Positions 49,566-58,808 of a stretch of DNA of 64,000 nt are shown piece by piece. The position numbers and the translations under genes are program-made. The stretch spans positions 186,001-250,000 of the forward strand of contig NZ_JACVPD010000001.1 in the NCBI RefSeq assembly GCF_018882095.1. The letters are read 5' to 3'. The DNA is from Polynucleobacter sp. CS-Odin-A6 (GTDB lineage: Bacteria > Pseudomonadota > Gammaproteobacteria > Burkholderiales > Burkholderiaceae). Within the stretch, counting starts at the first letter, position 1. The number at the start of each line of letters is the position of its first letter. The notes below the pieces were generated by a model, which did no database searches, was not told the DNA's origin, and worked only from the letters and a program-made list of their open reading frames with translations.

Positions 49566-49700
49566 GATAAAAATACTCTAAGGCGGCCTTTTATTAATGG
49601 TAGAAATTTTGGCCTACCGACTTCACTATATTTTCTACAATCTTCTTCGCATTACAAAAGAGCATCCTAGTTTTATCCATAATGGACGAGATTACTGCCA
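49566..49700 (-). pseudogene. Decayed duplicate of the pntB 3' end
   Basis: By eye, 49615-49680 aligns base for base with 57414-57479 of the real pntB: 56 of 66 identical. On the minus strand it reads MDKTRMLFCNAKKIVENIVK against MDKTMMVFGDAKKVVEDMVK in PntB. Similarity extends leftward over the stop and the CTAAGGCGG terminator arm (49575-49583 against 57369-57377) and rightward with small gaps to about 49700. The stop codon has been lost and the rest of pntB is missing. The copy is in the same orientation as the real gene. Confidence 0.85.
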
Positions 49701-49757
49701 AAGAATTTAGAACCTCGGGCACAATCTGAGGTTATTGATCACTAGATTGGATTTGCT

Positions 49758-50795
49758 ATGAACAAAAATGAGAGCAGCTGGATGCTTGTTTATGCTCACT
49801 TTTGGAGGGTTAAGCTTTCAACTAATCTAAGAAGAGCTAAGCCCTGTTTTGTATTCTTTTTGGGTAGCTTGTTGACGACCCAAATTGCTTTCGCCCAAAT
49901 AGCCAAACCTTTGACAGTTATCGTTCCTTTTCCAGCGGGTGGGACTATAGATGTACTGATGCGCTTATTAGGCACAAAGATGAGCGCAGATTTTCCAGGG
50001 GGAGGGAGTGTTGTGATCGAAAATAAGGCTGGTGCTAGCGGTAATATTGGCGCAGAGTTTGTTTACCGATCAGAGGCTAATGGGAAGACATTGCTCGCTT
50101 CACCCCCAGGATCGATTGCAATCAACCATCACCTCTATAAAAAACTGAATTATGATCCCACTCGCTGGCAGCCCATTACAGTTTTTGCTACCGCGCCTAA
50201 TGTTTTGGTAGTTGGTCCTACGATACCGGCTAAAAATGTTGCCGAGTTAGTTGCATACCTCAAGGCTAATCCTGGCAAAGTTACTTATGCATCTCAAGGT
50301 AATGGCTCAACTTCACATTTGACTGCCAGAATGTTTATGCAGCTCACCAGTACAGAAATGCTTCATGTACCCTATAAAGGTACCGCACCAGCCTTATTTG
50401 ATTTAATGGCTGGCAATGTCGATATCTTTTTTGATAACCTAAGCTCAGCCATCCCATTTCATCAAAGCGGGAAACTGCGTATCCTAGCCGTAGCTGATCG
50501 TCAGCGTTCAAAAGCTTTGCCACAAGTACTTACGTTTGCAGAGCAAAAATTACCTAGTATGCAAGCCACTACCTTTTTTACCTTAGTCGCGCCTCCTGAG
50601 GCTTCTAGCGCAACAGTGGATACTATTTATAAATCAGTATCACAGGCTTTGTCTGATACTGAAATTCAGAATAAATTTTTAGAGATTGGTGTGCAGCCGA
50701 AGATGTTGACCCCTGAACAATCTAGTAAATTCATCCGAGATGAGTCAGAAAAATGGCAAATGGTCATTAAGAGTGCCAATGTCTCACTAGACTGA
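49758..50795 (+). CDS. Bug-family (TctC) periplasmic solute-binding protein
   Basis: 345 residues. N-terminal signal is long, with the hydrophobic core FVFFLGSLLTTQIAFAQ near residues 32-48; the true start may be an internal Met (residue 9). Family motifs: VPFPAGGTIDVLMRLLG, VIENKAGASGNIGAEFV, HVPYKGTAPALFDLMAGNVD. Such proteins bind carboxylates for tripartite tricarboxylate (TTT) carriers; no TctA/TctB genes are adjacent, as is usual for orphan Bug proteins. No strong SD is seen before ATG 49758. Confidence 0.88.
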   Translation: MNKNESSWMLVYAHFWRVKLSTNLRRAKPCFVFFLGSLLTTQIAFAQIAKPLTVIVPFPAGGTIDVLMRLLGTKMSADFPGGGSVVIENKAGASGNIGAEFVYRSEANGKTLLASPPGSIAINHHLYKKLNYDPTRWQPITVFATAPNVLVVGPTIPAKNVAELVAYLKANPGKVTYASQGNGSTSHLTARMFMQLTSTEMLHVPYKGTAPALFDLMAGNVDIFFDNLSSAIPFHQSGKLRILAVADRQRSKALPQVLTFAEQKLPSMQATTFFTLVAPPEASSATVDTIYKSVSQALSDTEIQNKFLEIGVQPKMLTPEQSSKFIRDESEKWQMVIKSANVSLD

Positions 50796-50823
50796 CTTTT
50801 TAAATGCTCAGATTCCAAGTGAG

Positions 50824-53580
50824 CTACATCATTTTCTGAAGGGCAGCTTTAAGCTCAGCAAGTGGCGTTTGCCAATTGCCCAATCTAGGCTGAGTAAAAA
50901 TATGGGTATTGGGATACCACGGCGTCTCATCGGTATGCTCTAACCAGCGCCACTCTCCGGCATAGCGATTGAGCAGGGCAACGGGTGTATTTAAGCCGCC
51001 GGCTAAGTGCACCATAGATGAGTCAATCGAGACCACTAAATCCAGATTGCTAATGAGCGCAGCCGTATCAGAAAAGTCTTCTAACTCTGCAGTCCAATCT
51101 AACCACTTACCTTTAGGCATTTGATTGCTGCTAGGAATATCATTCGCCTCTTTCTGCAGACTTACCCAAGTAATGTCTTCAATCTCAAACAGTGGCGCTA
51201 GATCCTGAAACGCCATACTGCGCAGGCGATCAAACTGATGGCTTGAGCGTCCCATCCAAGCAATGCCAATGCGTTTCTTTTGGGTCTTAGCCTTTGCAAG
51301 GCGCTCTTGCCAAAACGCTTTCTTCTGGGCCGATGTTTTCAAATAGGGCGCCTCACACGGAATAGTATGTAGTTCTGTTCCCATTGCCAAGGGCAGAGAC
51401 ATCAAATCACATTGCCAGTGCCAGCCTTGCTGTAATTCTTGGGTATTGCCAATGATCGATATTTGATCACCAAAGGAATCAAGTAAGACTTGGTAGGTTT
51501 CTTTGGAGGAGGCAAAACCCACTTTTGCAAAGCGTTGCTTAAGTAAAGGTAGATAACGCGAAAACTGAAAAACATCTCCGTAACCTTGCTCAGTAATCAC
51601 GACAAGATTTTGTTTTTGAGTATTAGACTCGCCTCGCCAATTCGGCAGATTAGTAGAGAAGCGTTGTAATTTACCGCTGACTGCTTCACTCGAAACACTC
51701 CAGCGATAGTCATAATTTTTCCAGCCCTCTTTAAATTCTCCGAGTTTGAGCTGGGCAAAGGCTAAATTGATTCGCACGGCATCAAAGCGCGGCTCAATAT
51801 CGAGCGCAGTCAGTGCACATGCTTTGGCTTTAATGGTTTGACCAGTCGCTAGTAATGCAGCTGATTTATTGTTTAAGGCATCTAAAAATTGGGGGTAGAT
51901 TGCCAAGGCTTGATCAAACTCTTTGAGGGCGCCGAGAAAATCATTTTGCTCAGTTAGGGCAATCGCTCTATGATTAGCCGCTTTTGCTGCCTCTAATACA
52001 TTGGGGTCAATTGCGCTTGGCAAATTGCTACCGGAGCTACTTTGTTGTTGCAGTATTTGTGCTACTTGATTAGCAAAAACAGTGGGCAAATCTTTCCGCA
52101 AGATCTTGCCATTATTGTTGCGGGGCAAGGAGTCAACTGAAAAATAACGCTCTTGTAAAAGAGCTTGCTCGTTTGGATTGCTTGCTAAGGCTTTTATAAT
52201 TTTCTCTTCGCTGGCGACAAATGCACCACACAGCACCTTGGCACCCTCAACATCTATAGCAAAGACGGCACATTCTGTAATATCACTGTGATTGATGATC
52301 TGTGACTCAACTTCAATGGGGTTGAATTTAAGTCCATCTAAATTCACTAGATCATCCATGCGACCTTGGACAAAAAGGTAACCGTTTTTGTCTATATAAC
52401 CTTGATCGCTCGTATAAAACCAGCCATCTTTAAAGCGCTCTTTACTCAACATTGGATCTTTATAATACTCAGTGACCATGCCAGCGACTTGAACTCTAAG
52501 GCGACCTACTTCTCCGGCCGGCAGAATGTTGTCTTGTTCATCAATCACCTGCGCTTTGCTCCAGGCTTTGACTTTGCCGCTGGTACCCGGATATTCTTTA
52601 AGCATGGCTGGGGTAGCGATAGCAATAGCCCCTACTTCGGTAATCCCATAAGGAAAATACACATTCGGTGAAATACGACTTAGCAAGGTACTTACTAAAG
52701 ATTCTGACAAGCCTGAACCGAAGGGTCGCAAATGCCTAATCCACGGAAAAACAATACCCTGTTTTGGCAGATAAGGAGTCATCCCATGCAAGATATGGGG
52801 CGGTAGAAGAACGTGAGTAGCGGCATAAGTACTTAAGTCAGTCATGAGCTCTGCGTAGGTATTCATTCTGGCTAGAACAATTGCACCACCTGCAAATAAA
52901 GAGCCTAATAAAAAAACATTACCCAAAATGCTACTCATGTCAGGACAAATCACGCGTGAGTTTTGGTCGAGAGCATCTACAGTTTTGTCTACCCGCTCGA
53001 TCCATGATGCTTGGGTATACAGGAGCGCTTGACACTCTCCAGTAGTGCCAGAGGTGAGCATAAAGCGGGCTGAGTCCTCGGCTTGGGGTTCAGTAAGACC
53101 GTGGTCGACTACATTAAAGACGTGCTCACCTTCAGCAAAACTAATTTTCCCAAACTGAATATTTTTGATGCCAGCAATCTCGGGCACTTCACTGCCCCGA
53201 ATAATAAATTCCACTCCAAATCTGGTAATTGTCTTGGTTAACACATCAGTAGGTGTTTGAGGAGGAAGACCCACTGAGACAGCCCCCAGTTGAGCTAGCG
53301 CCACAATCACGGCAGCATGAAGTGCCGAGTGATCCATACAAATGCCGACCACGACTCCTTTACCAATACCCGCATGATGTAATCCTTTGGCTGACAAAGC
53401 AACCAGCGAAACAAACTGACCATAGGTCATGGCCCCTTGATGGGATATAAATGCTGGGGCCGCCAGATTGATATTGGCCCCTGCCATTACCTTTTGATAA
53501 ACATTCATCGAATCAAATAAGGCCAAGTGTGCATAGCCAGCAGTATAGAGGGGACTGGGTTCAATTTCAGATCGAATCAT
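50824..53580 (-). CDS. AMP-forming ligase-TPR-GT-B glycosyltransferase-like fusion
   Basis: 918 residues with three parts. Residues 1-~500 are an ANL-superfamily ligase: P-loop TSGTTGECQALLYTQ, YGITEVGAIAI, WFYTSDQGYIDKNGY, GRMDDLVNLDG, and the catalytic Lys in NNNGKILRKDLP near 490. Residues ~538-622 hold two to three TPRs (FDQALAIYPQFLDALNNKSA). Residues ~650-918 match the TPR-linked glycosyltransferase group related to GT9 (ITEQGYGDVFQFSRYLPLLK; IGIAWMGR; SIDSSMVHLAGGLNTPVALL). No carrier-protein domain is present between them. No signal peptide, so it is cytoplasmic. Divergent from the autotransporter gene. Confidence 0.85.
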   Translation of the reverse strand: MIRSEIEPSPLYTAGYAHLALFDSMNVYQKVMAGANINLAAPAFISHQGAMTYGQFVSLVALSAKGLHHAGIGKGVVVGICMDHSALHAAVIVALAQLGAVSVGLPPQTPTDVLTKTITRFGVEFIIRGSEVPEIAGIKNIQFGKISFAEGEHVFNVVDHGLTEPQAEDSARFMLTSGTTGECQALLYTQASWIERVDKTVDALDQNSRVICPDMSSILGNVFLLGSLFAGGAIVLARMNTYAELMTDLSTYAATHVLLPPHILHGMTPYLPKQGIVFPWIRHLRPFGSGLSESLVSTLLSRISPNVYFPYGITEVGAIAIATPAMLKEYPGTSGKVKAWSKAQVIDEQDNILPAGEVGRLRVQVAGMVTEYYKDPMLSKERFKDGWFYTSDQGYIDKNGYLFVQGRMDDLVNLDGLKFNPIEVESQIINHSDITECAVFAIDVEGAKVLCGAFVASEEKIIKALASNPNEQALLQERYFSVDSLPRNNNGKILRKDLPTVFANQVAQILQQQSSSGSNLPSAIDPNVLEAAKAANHRAIALTEQNDFLGALKEFDQALAIYPQFLDALNNKSAALLATGQTIKAKACALTALDIEPRFDAVRINLAFAQLKLGEFKEGWKNYDYRWSVSSEAVSGKLQRFSTNLPNWRGESNTQKQNLVVITEQGYGDVFQFSRYLPLLKQRFAKVGFASSKETYQVLLDSFGDQISIIGNTQELQQGWHWQCDLMSLPLAMGTELHTIPCEAPYLKTSAQKKAFWQERLAKAKTQKKRIGIAWMGRSSHQFDRLRSMAFQDLAPLFEIEDITWVSLQKEANDIPSSNQMPKGKWLDWTAELEDFSDTAALISNLDLVVSIDSSMVHLAGGLNTPVALLNRYAGEWRWLEHTDETPWYPNTHIFTQPRLGNWQTPLAELKAALQKMM

Positions 53581-53739
53581 TTACTTCTAAAAACTTCTAA
53601 TTATTGTGATCTTTTTTGGTGCAAGACTAACATCAACACTAACAGGGGAAGGGGAGATTTGCTAGCTCAAGAAACTGTATTATTTGTCGTAAATAATAAC
53701 TATACCCACTGTATTTGCTTCATTCACTAGTCTGCCTTC
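53581..53739. other. Divergent region between fusion gene and autotransporter
   Basis: 159 AT-rich bases with the perfect 8-5-8 palindrome at 53678-53698. No convincing SD precedes the autotransporter ATG. Confidence 0.5.
53678..53698. promoter_or_regulatory. AT-rich palindrome upstream of autotransporter
   Basis: TATTATTT, GTCGT, AAATAATA: a perfect inverted repeat about 40 bp before the ATG. It may be an operator for both divergent genes. Confidence 0.4.
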
Positions 53740-56700
53740 ATGAATCAAATCTACCGCGTCATTTTTAGCAAAGCTGCAGGCTGCTTTGTTCCGGTCGCGG
53801 AAAATGTCACTGGTCAAGGCAAAGGTAAGAGTCAATCAACTCTCATCGGTACCAGAACAGCAGCGGTACCAAATCCTGCTGTATCCAAATCGATTCCATT
53901 TAAGCAAAAGTTACTGTATGCGTTGATGTGCGCAGGTCTAAGTGCAGCTGGGTTGTGGAGTCAACAGGCCTCTGCAGACACTTTCATCGCTACCGTTGAG
54001 TCTGCAGGCATACAGCAATCTACGTCGACTTTCTCTAGCGCGGGAATGGAGACTTTTGATGCTAGATCTGTCCCCAATTTTTCAACTAATTTTGGAACTC
54101 AGCTTGGCACTACTCCTCTGACTGCCGGAATAAGCGGATCAGTTTCTGCTGGAGGCCTGAATAGTGCTGACTTATATGGTGGAGCCGGCGGTACTGGAAA
54201 ATACGCATTTCAGGGTGGAACTCTTTCTCTATCAAGCCCTGTGAACTACTTTGGCCTTTGGATTTCTGCATTGGATGCGAATACTATTACCTTTTACTCT
54301 AGCCCTGGGGGAAGCTCTCTATATTCTTTTGGCACCGCAACAATGAGAGATTTGGTTGGCAGTAGTTCTGCTACTAACGGCTATTACGGAAACCCAAATT
54401 ACATCCAGCTTGGGCGGCCTGACAGATTTTCAGCTGATGGTAATGAACCATTTGCTTTCGTTAACTTTTATAACACAACAGGAACATTTTCCTATATCAC
54501 GTTAACAGGTGGCGGATTTGAGTCTGATAACTGGACCGTTGGTACTTATACCTCCATCTCTGGTAGGAGTCCAAACGCGAGTGATATTGTTAGCGGTACT
54601 AATAGTACCAATCTCGTTTCAAATCTAAATAATACGATCAACCCTGTTTTTGATGGTGGGACTTTAAAGGCTTCAGCATCTGAAGCAATTGCATCCAACT
54701 TTACGATTGCTACAGGTGGCGCGACGATTGATTCAAGTGGTTATTCATTAATCGTATCTGGAGCTATTACCAATGCATCCGGGGTGACCGGCTCACTCAT
54801 AATTAAGAATAGCACCGGTAATGGAAGCATCACCTTAGGCGGGATCAATACGTATACCGGCTCAACTACTATTGATTCAGGCGCCTCGCTCAAGCTGAGT
54901 GGAAGCGGGTCAATTGCCTATTCTAGCGGACTCGCCAATAGTGGCTCCTTTGATATTTCTGCTACTACCAGCGGAGCTTCACTAAAAGATATTACTGGCT
55001 CCGGAACAACCGCATTGGGTAATCAAACTCTAACGCTAACAAATCCATCGGGTACTACTTATAGTGGAATCATCAGCGGTGCCGGTGGAATAGTAAATAT
55101 TACTAGTGGCACGAAAATCCTTTCAGGAGTAAATACCTATAGTGGCGGCACACAAGTGCAAACTGGCGCAACTCTGCAAGTTGCTTCTAGTTCAGCGATT
55201 GGCACTGGGGCATTAACTCTTAATGGCAATAGCACCACAGCAGCTACTTTTAAACCAACTGCCGATATGGTAGTTAGTAACGATATTAAGATTTTCGCTA
55301 ATGGCATGATTGATCAATTGGGTAATACTGTAACGCTTGCCGGTCAGGTAGTGAATGATGTGTCTGGCGCAGGTAAGCTCATCATTATTAATACTGGTGC
55401 GAACCAAGGTGCTGTCATATTGGCAGCGAACAATACCTATACTGGTGGCACAGAAGTAAACGCAGGCGCGACTTTGAAGATTACCTCGGCGAGCTCCATT
55501 GGTAGCGGTAAGCTGGAGTTGATCGGATCGCCAACTGTAGCGGCGGTCCTCAAATATGGCAACGATATGACCTTTACTAATACCATCGGAGTATCGGGTG
55601 ACCCGACCTTTGATGTGACGGGCAAAACAGTAATTCAGTCAGGTGCCATTACCGATATTCTCGGTCAACCATCGGGCGAAGTTGTGGTGACTGTCACAGA
55701 CCCGACTCAGCCCGGTACTTATATTTTGACTACAGTCAATACCTATACAGGCGATACTAAAATTGATCCAGGCTCTACCTTGGTTCTCAGTGGAGCTGGC
55801 TCAATCGCCACTTCAGGCACCGGTACTGGCTGGACCGGAGTCATTAACAACGGCACCTTTAATATTGCGCCGGTAACTAGTAATACCGTCTCCTTAGGTA
55901 AAAACTACACCCAATCAAGCTCGGGTACTTTAGGCATGAACTGGTATCAAACACTGAGCATCCCTGGTACGGCCAGTCTAGCTGGCAGCTTAACCCTCTT
56001 TAATAGCAACAATAGTTCTTACTCATTGGGTCGCTACACCTTAGTCGCTTCTACAGGCGCTTTATCTGGAGCCTTTAGCACCCTAAACACGGCTAATCTG
56101 TCAACACGTTATAAATACTCACTTAGCTATGATGCCAATGATGCGTATTTAGATATTGCTGCAGGTGGCCCACCCCCAGACTACACCCAGCAATCCCTAG
56201 TTAATACCGCCCAAGCCCTCCAAGGCACCTTTGCCTTGCAAAACAGTATTTTGAACAGTAGCCTAGGTTACGACTGCAATGTGTTCGGCCCGAACGGCAT
56301 TTGCATCTCCGCTGGTGGACGCAATACCGCAGTACAAGCAGAAGGTATTAATAACACCAGCGCGCTCCTCATTGCCGCTTATAAAGCAATGCCAAATGTA
56401 CGTATTGGGGCTTATGCCGATCAAAACCTCTCTACCCAAGGACCGGGTACAGTCAAGTTAGGAAACAACACCCCACTACTAGGGCTCTTTGCTGCTTGGA
56501 ATGAAAAAGATGATGGCACTGGGCTAGAGCTCAAAGCATCAGCGTCTTATGGCCAAAAAACCGCCACTGTCACGCGCGGTGTCGTCGTTACTTCTGAGCC
56601 CGGTAGTGGCAGTAGTAATCTGACCACCCAAGGTGCGCAGATATTAGGTAGATACGGCTTTGCAGTAACGCCTAGTACATTAGTTACTCCCTATCTTGGT

Positions 56701-57108
56701 TTGCGCTACGGTCAAACCAATCTGGGTGGCTATACCGAAGGAGCGAGCACCAGTGTGACAGCGCCTCTGACATACCAAGCCTTAAACACCAATGCCACCA
56801 CAGTATTGGCTGGCGCAAGTGCAAGCCATCAACTCACTCCCAAGACCACGGTCTTTGCGAGTGCGGGTATTGAGTCTGATACCAACACAAGTAATGGCTC
56901 TTACTCAGCTACTAGCCCCAACATTGCAGGCCTTACCCCCATTAACTTTAATCCGACTGCAGTCAAAAATAGACCGACTGCTACAGTTGGTGCCTATTAC
57001 GATCTAGAGAAGAATCAGCGCCTTGCACTGACAGCTGGCTATACTCAAACACCGTATCGAGCCGTGTCAACGACGACGGTGATGACGACTTATACGATTG
57101 GATTTTAA
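53740..57108 (+). CDS. Type Va autotransporter with ESPR and PATR repeats
   Basis: 1122 residues. N-terminal extended signal peptide region (NQIYRVIFSKAAGCFVPVAE, residues 2-21), hydrophobic core 57-73 and predicted cleavage after SQQASA (79). Residues ~80-270 look like the beta-sandwich domain common in PEP-CTERM surface proteins (GGTGKYAFQG; YFGLWISALDANTITFYS). Passenger-associated repeats start near residues 367, 464, 563 and 665 (GINTYTGSTTI, GVNTYSGGTQV, NNTYTGGTEV, VNTYTGDTKI). The C-terminal barrel (~860-1122) ends in a canonical terminal Phe (YTIGF). Secreted surface beta-helix; adhesin function is inferred. Confidence 0.92.
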   Translation: MNQIYRVIFSKAAGCFVPVAENVTGQGKGKSQSTLIGTRTAAVPNPAVSKSIPFKQKLLYALMCAGLSAAGLWSQQASADTFIATVESAGIQQSTSTFSSAGMETFDARSVPNFSTNFGTQLGTTPLTAGISGSVSAGGLNSADLYGGAGGTGKYAFQGGTLSLSSPVNYFGLWISALDANTITFYSSPGGSSLYSFGTATMRDLVGSSSATNGYYGNPNYIQLGRPDRFSADGNEPFAFVNFYNTTGTFSYITLTGGGFESDNWTVGTYTSISGRSPNASDIVSGTNSTNLVSNLNNTINPVFDGGTLKASASEAIASNFTIATGGATIDSSGYSLIVSGAITNASGVTGSLIIKNSTGNGSITLGGINTYTGSTTIDSGASLKLSGSGSIAYSSGLANSGSFDISATTSGASLKDITGSGTTALGNQTLTLTNPSGTTYSGIISGAGGIVNITSGTKILSGVNTYSGGTQVQTGATLQVASSSAIGTGALTLNGNSTTAATFKPTADMVVSNDIKIFANGMIDQLGNTVTLAGQVVNDVSGAGKLIIINTGANQGAVILAANNTYTGGTEVNAGATLKITSASSIGSGKLELIGSPTVAAVLKYGNDMTFTNTIGVSGDPTFDVTGKTVIQSGAITDILGQPSGEVVVTVTDPTQPGTYILTTVNTYTGDTKIDPGSTLVLSGAGSIATSGTGTGWTGVINNGTFNIAPVTSNTVSLGKNYTQSSSGTLGMNWYQTLSIPGTASLAGSLTLFNSNNSSYSLGRYTLVASTGALSGAFSTLNTANLSTRYKYSLSYDANDAYLDIAAGGPPPDYTQQSLVNTAQALQGTFALQNSILNSSLGYDCNVFGPNGICISAGGRNTAVQAEGINNTSALLIAAYKAMPNVRIGAYADQNLSTQGPGTVKLGNNTPLLGLFAAWNEKDDGTGLELKASASYGQKTATVTRGVVVTSEPGSGSSNLTTQGAQILGRYGFAVTPSTLVTPYLGLRYGQTNLGGYTEGASTSVTAPLTYQALNTNATTVLAGASASHQLTPKTTVFASAGIESDTNTSNGSYSATSPNIAGLTPINFNPTAVKNRPTATVGAYYDLEKNQRLALTAGYTQTPYRAVSTTTVMTTYTIGF

Positions 57109-57359
57109 GAAGTTAAAAGGCTGCTATGGGTCTTGCAGGATGATGCTGACTGTGGGACAGCTTTTCTAGCTATAGCGGACGGTAGCCACAGCTTGCACTC
57201 CTCAGCACCAATACTTTCTATTTCTTGACTGCTTTTTTTAAAGCTTTATTTAAATGAAGTCATACCTAAAAAGCTTAGTATTAAACATATAATCGGCCGG
57301 CATTTCCTCATGTCTGTCTTTGGTATTCCCGGATAATTTTTTATATTTTAAGGCAATAA
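57109..57359. other. Non-coding stretch after the autotransporter
   Basis: 251 bp without a credible gene on either strand. AT-rich, no direct repeat recognised apart from the pntB-end repeat that starts at about 57355. Confidence 0.5.
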
Positions 57360-57386
57360 AAAACCGCCCTAAGGCGGATTTTTATT
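57355..57386. terminator. Terminator for pntB and autotransporter
   Basis: CCGCC (57364-57368), CTAA, GGCGG (57373-57377) with A-rich and T-rich flanks, so it can serve both converging transcripts. A degraded copy of it lies at 49566-49590. Confidence 0.8.
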
Positions 57387-57407
57387 AAGTTAATGCTGAG
57401 TTATTGC

Positions 57408-58775
57408 TTAGCTTACCGACTTCACCATATCTTCAACAACCTTCTTCGCATCACCGAAGACCATCATGGTTTTATCCATGTAGAAGAGTTCGTTATCCAA
57501 GCCGGCGTAACCTGCAGCCATGGAGCGTTTATTAACGATGATAGTTTTGGCTTTAAATGCTTCTAAAATCGGCATACCGAAAATGGCGCTGCCTGGGGTG
57601 CGAGCAGCGGGATTCACCACATCGTTTGCACCAAGCACCAGGACCACATCAGCCTGACCAAAGTCACTATTGATATCTTCCATTTCAAATACTTGATCGT
57701 ATGGAACTTCAGCCTCTGCGAGGAGAACGTTCATGTGACCAGGCATACGACCTGCAACTGGATGAATCGCATACTTTACGGTAACACCGTGATGAGTCAG
57801 CTTTTCCGTCAATTCTTTGAGCGCGTGTTGAGCACGGGCAACAGCTAAACCATAGCCCGGAACGATGATGACGGTGTCTGCATTTTCCATTAGGAAAGCG
57901 GCATCTTCTGGTGAGCCAGTCTTGTAGTTCTTTGGGCTGCCATCATCACCGGCGCCGGCGGATGCTTCAGCGCCAAAGCCACCCAGCAATACGGCAACAA
58001 TAGAACGATTCATCGCCTTACACATGATGTAAGACAGAATGGCGCCAGACGAACCTACGCAAGCACCAGCAATAATCAATACTGGATTGTTTAGCGTGAA
58101 ACCAATACCTGCAGCCGCCCAACCAGAGTAGCTGTTTAGCATAGACACCACTACAGGCATATCTGCACCACCGATTGGAATGATGAGAGTTACGCCCAAG
58201 ACCAATGCAATCGCACACATGACTAAAAAGGCTTCGTGACTTCCTGTCATAAAGTACATGACGCCGCCAGAAACCATTCCTACTGCCAAGAGGAGATTTA
58301 GTAAATGCTGGCCAGCAAAGGTGACCGGTTGACCGCTTACCTTGCCAGACAATTTTCCAAAGGCGATGACCGAGGCGGTAAAGGTAATGGCGCCAATAAA
58401 TGCACCGATAAAGAGTTCAATCTTTTGTACACCAGTATGATCTTGCGCTGGATTAAATACTGCGGCAATCGCAATCAGTACAGCGGATAAGCCAACAAAA
58501 GAGTGCATTAGCGCTACGAGCTCTGGCATCTTGGTCATTTGCACGCGCTTTGCAGCAAGTATTCCAATGATTGCGCCTGCAACAATTGCACCAATAATCA
58601 ACGAGAAGACTGGCTTGAAATCAGGAATTAGGAAGGTGGTAATCACGGCTAACAGCATGCCGACCATACCAAAGGTGTTACCTTGGCGTGAAGTAGTTGG
58701 TGAAGATAGTCCGCGCAAGGCGAGGATAAATAGCACCGAAGAAATGAGATATGAAATCGCGGTTATGTTTAACAT
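57408..58775 (-). CDS. pntB: NAD(P) transhydrogenase beta subunit
   Basis: 455 residues. Membrane half (about nine hydrophobic segments) followed by the soluble NADP-binding domain with VIIVPGYGLAVARAQHALKE and MPGHMNVLLAEAEVPYDQV. It couples proton translocation to hydride transfer from NADH to NADP+. The 3' end of this gene has a decayed twin at 49.6 kb. Last gene of pntAA-pntAB-pntB. Confidence 0.97.
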   Translation of the reverse strand: MLNITAISYLISSVLFILALRGLSSPTTSRQGNTFGMVGMLLAVITTFLIPDFKPVFSLIIGAIVAGAIIGILAAKRVQMTKMPELVALMHSFVGLSAVLIAIAAVFNPAQDHTGVQKIELFIGAFIGAITFTASVIAFGKLSGKVSGQPVTFAGQHLLNLLLAVGMVSGGVMYFMTGSHEAFLVMCAIALVLGVTLIIPIGGADMPVVVSMLNSYSGWAAAGIGFTLNNPVLIIAGACVGSSGAILSYIMCKAMNRSIVAVLLGGFGAEASAGAGDDGSPKNYKTGSPEDAAFLMENADTVIIVPGYGLAVARAQHALKELTEKLTHHGVTVKYAIHPVAGRMPGHMNVLLAEAEVPYDQVFEMEDINSDFGQADVVLVLGANDVVNPAARTPGSAIFGMPILEAFKAKTIIVNKRSMAAGYAGLDNELFYMDKTMMVFGDAKKVVEDMVKSVS

Positions 58776-58808
58776 GATTGAGGTCTCTATATGGATCTTG
58801 TTTTGGTT

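Noticed and set aside
53740..57108. Repeated AATACCTATA-like units as a possible CRISPR or satellite array
   Set aside because: The units are ~300 bp apart and code for PATR beta-strand repeats in one continuous frame; they are not DNA repeats with spacers.
49566..57500. Transposon or prophage bounded by the pntB-end repeats
   Set aside because: No transposase, integrase, terminal inverted repeats or phage genes are present between them.
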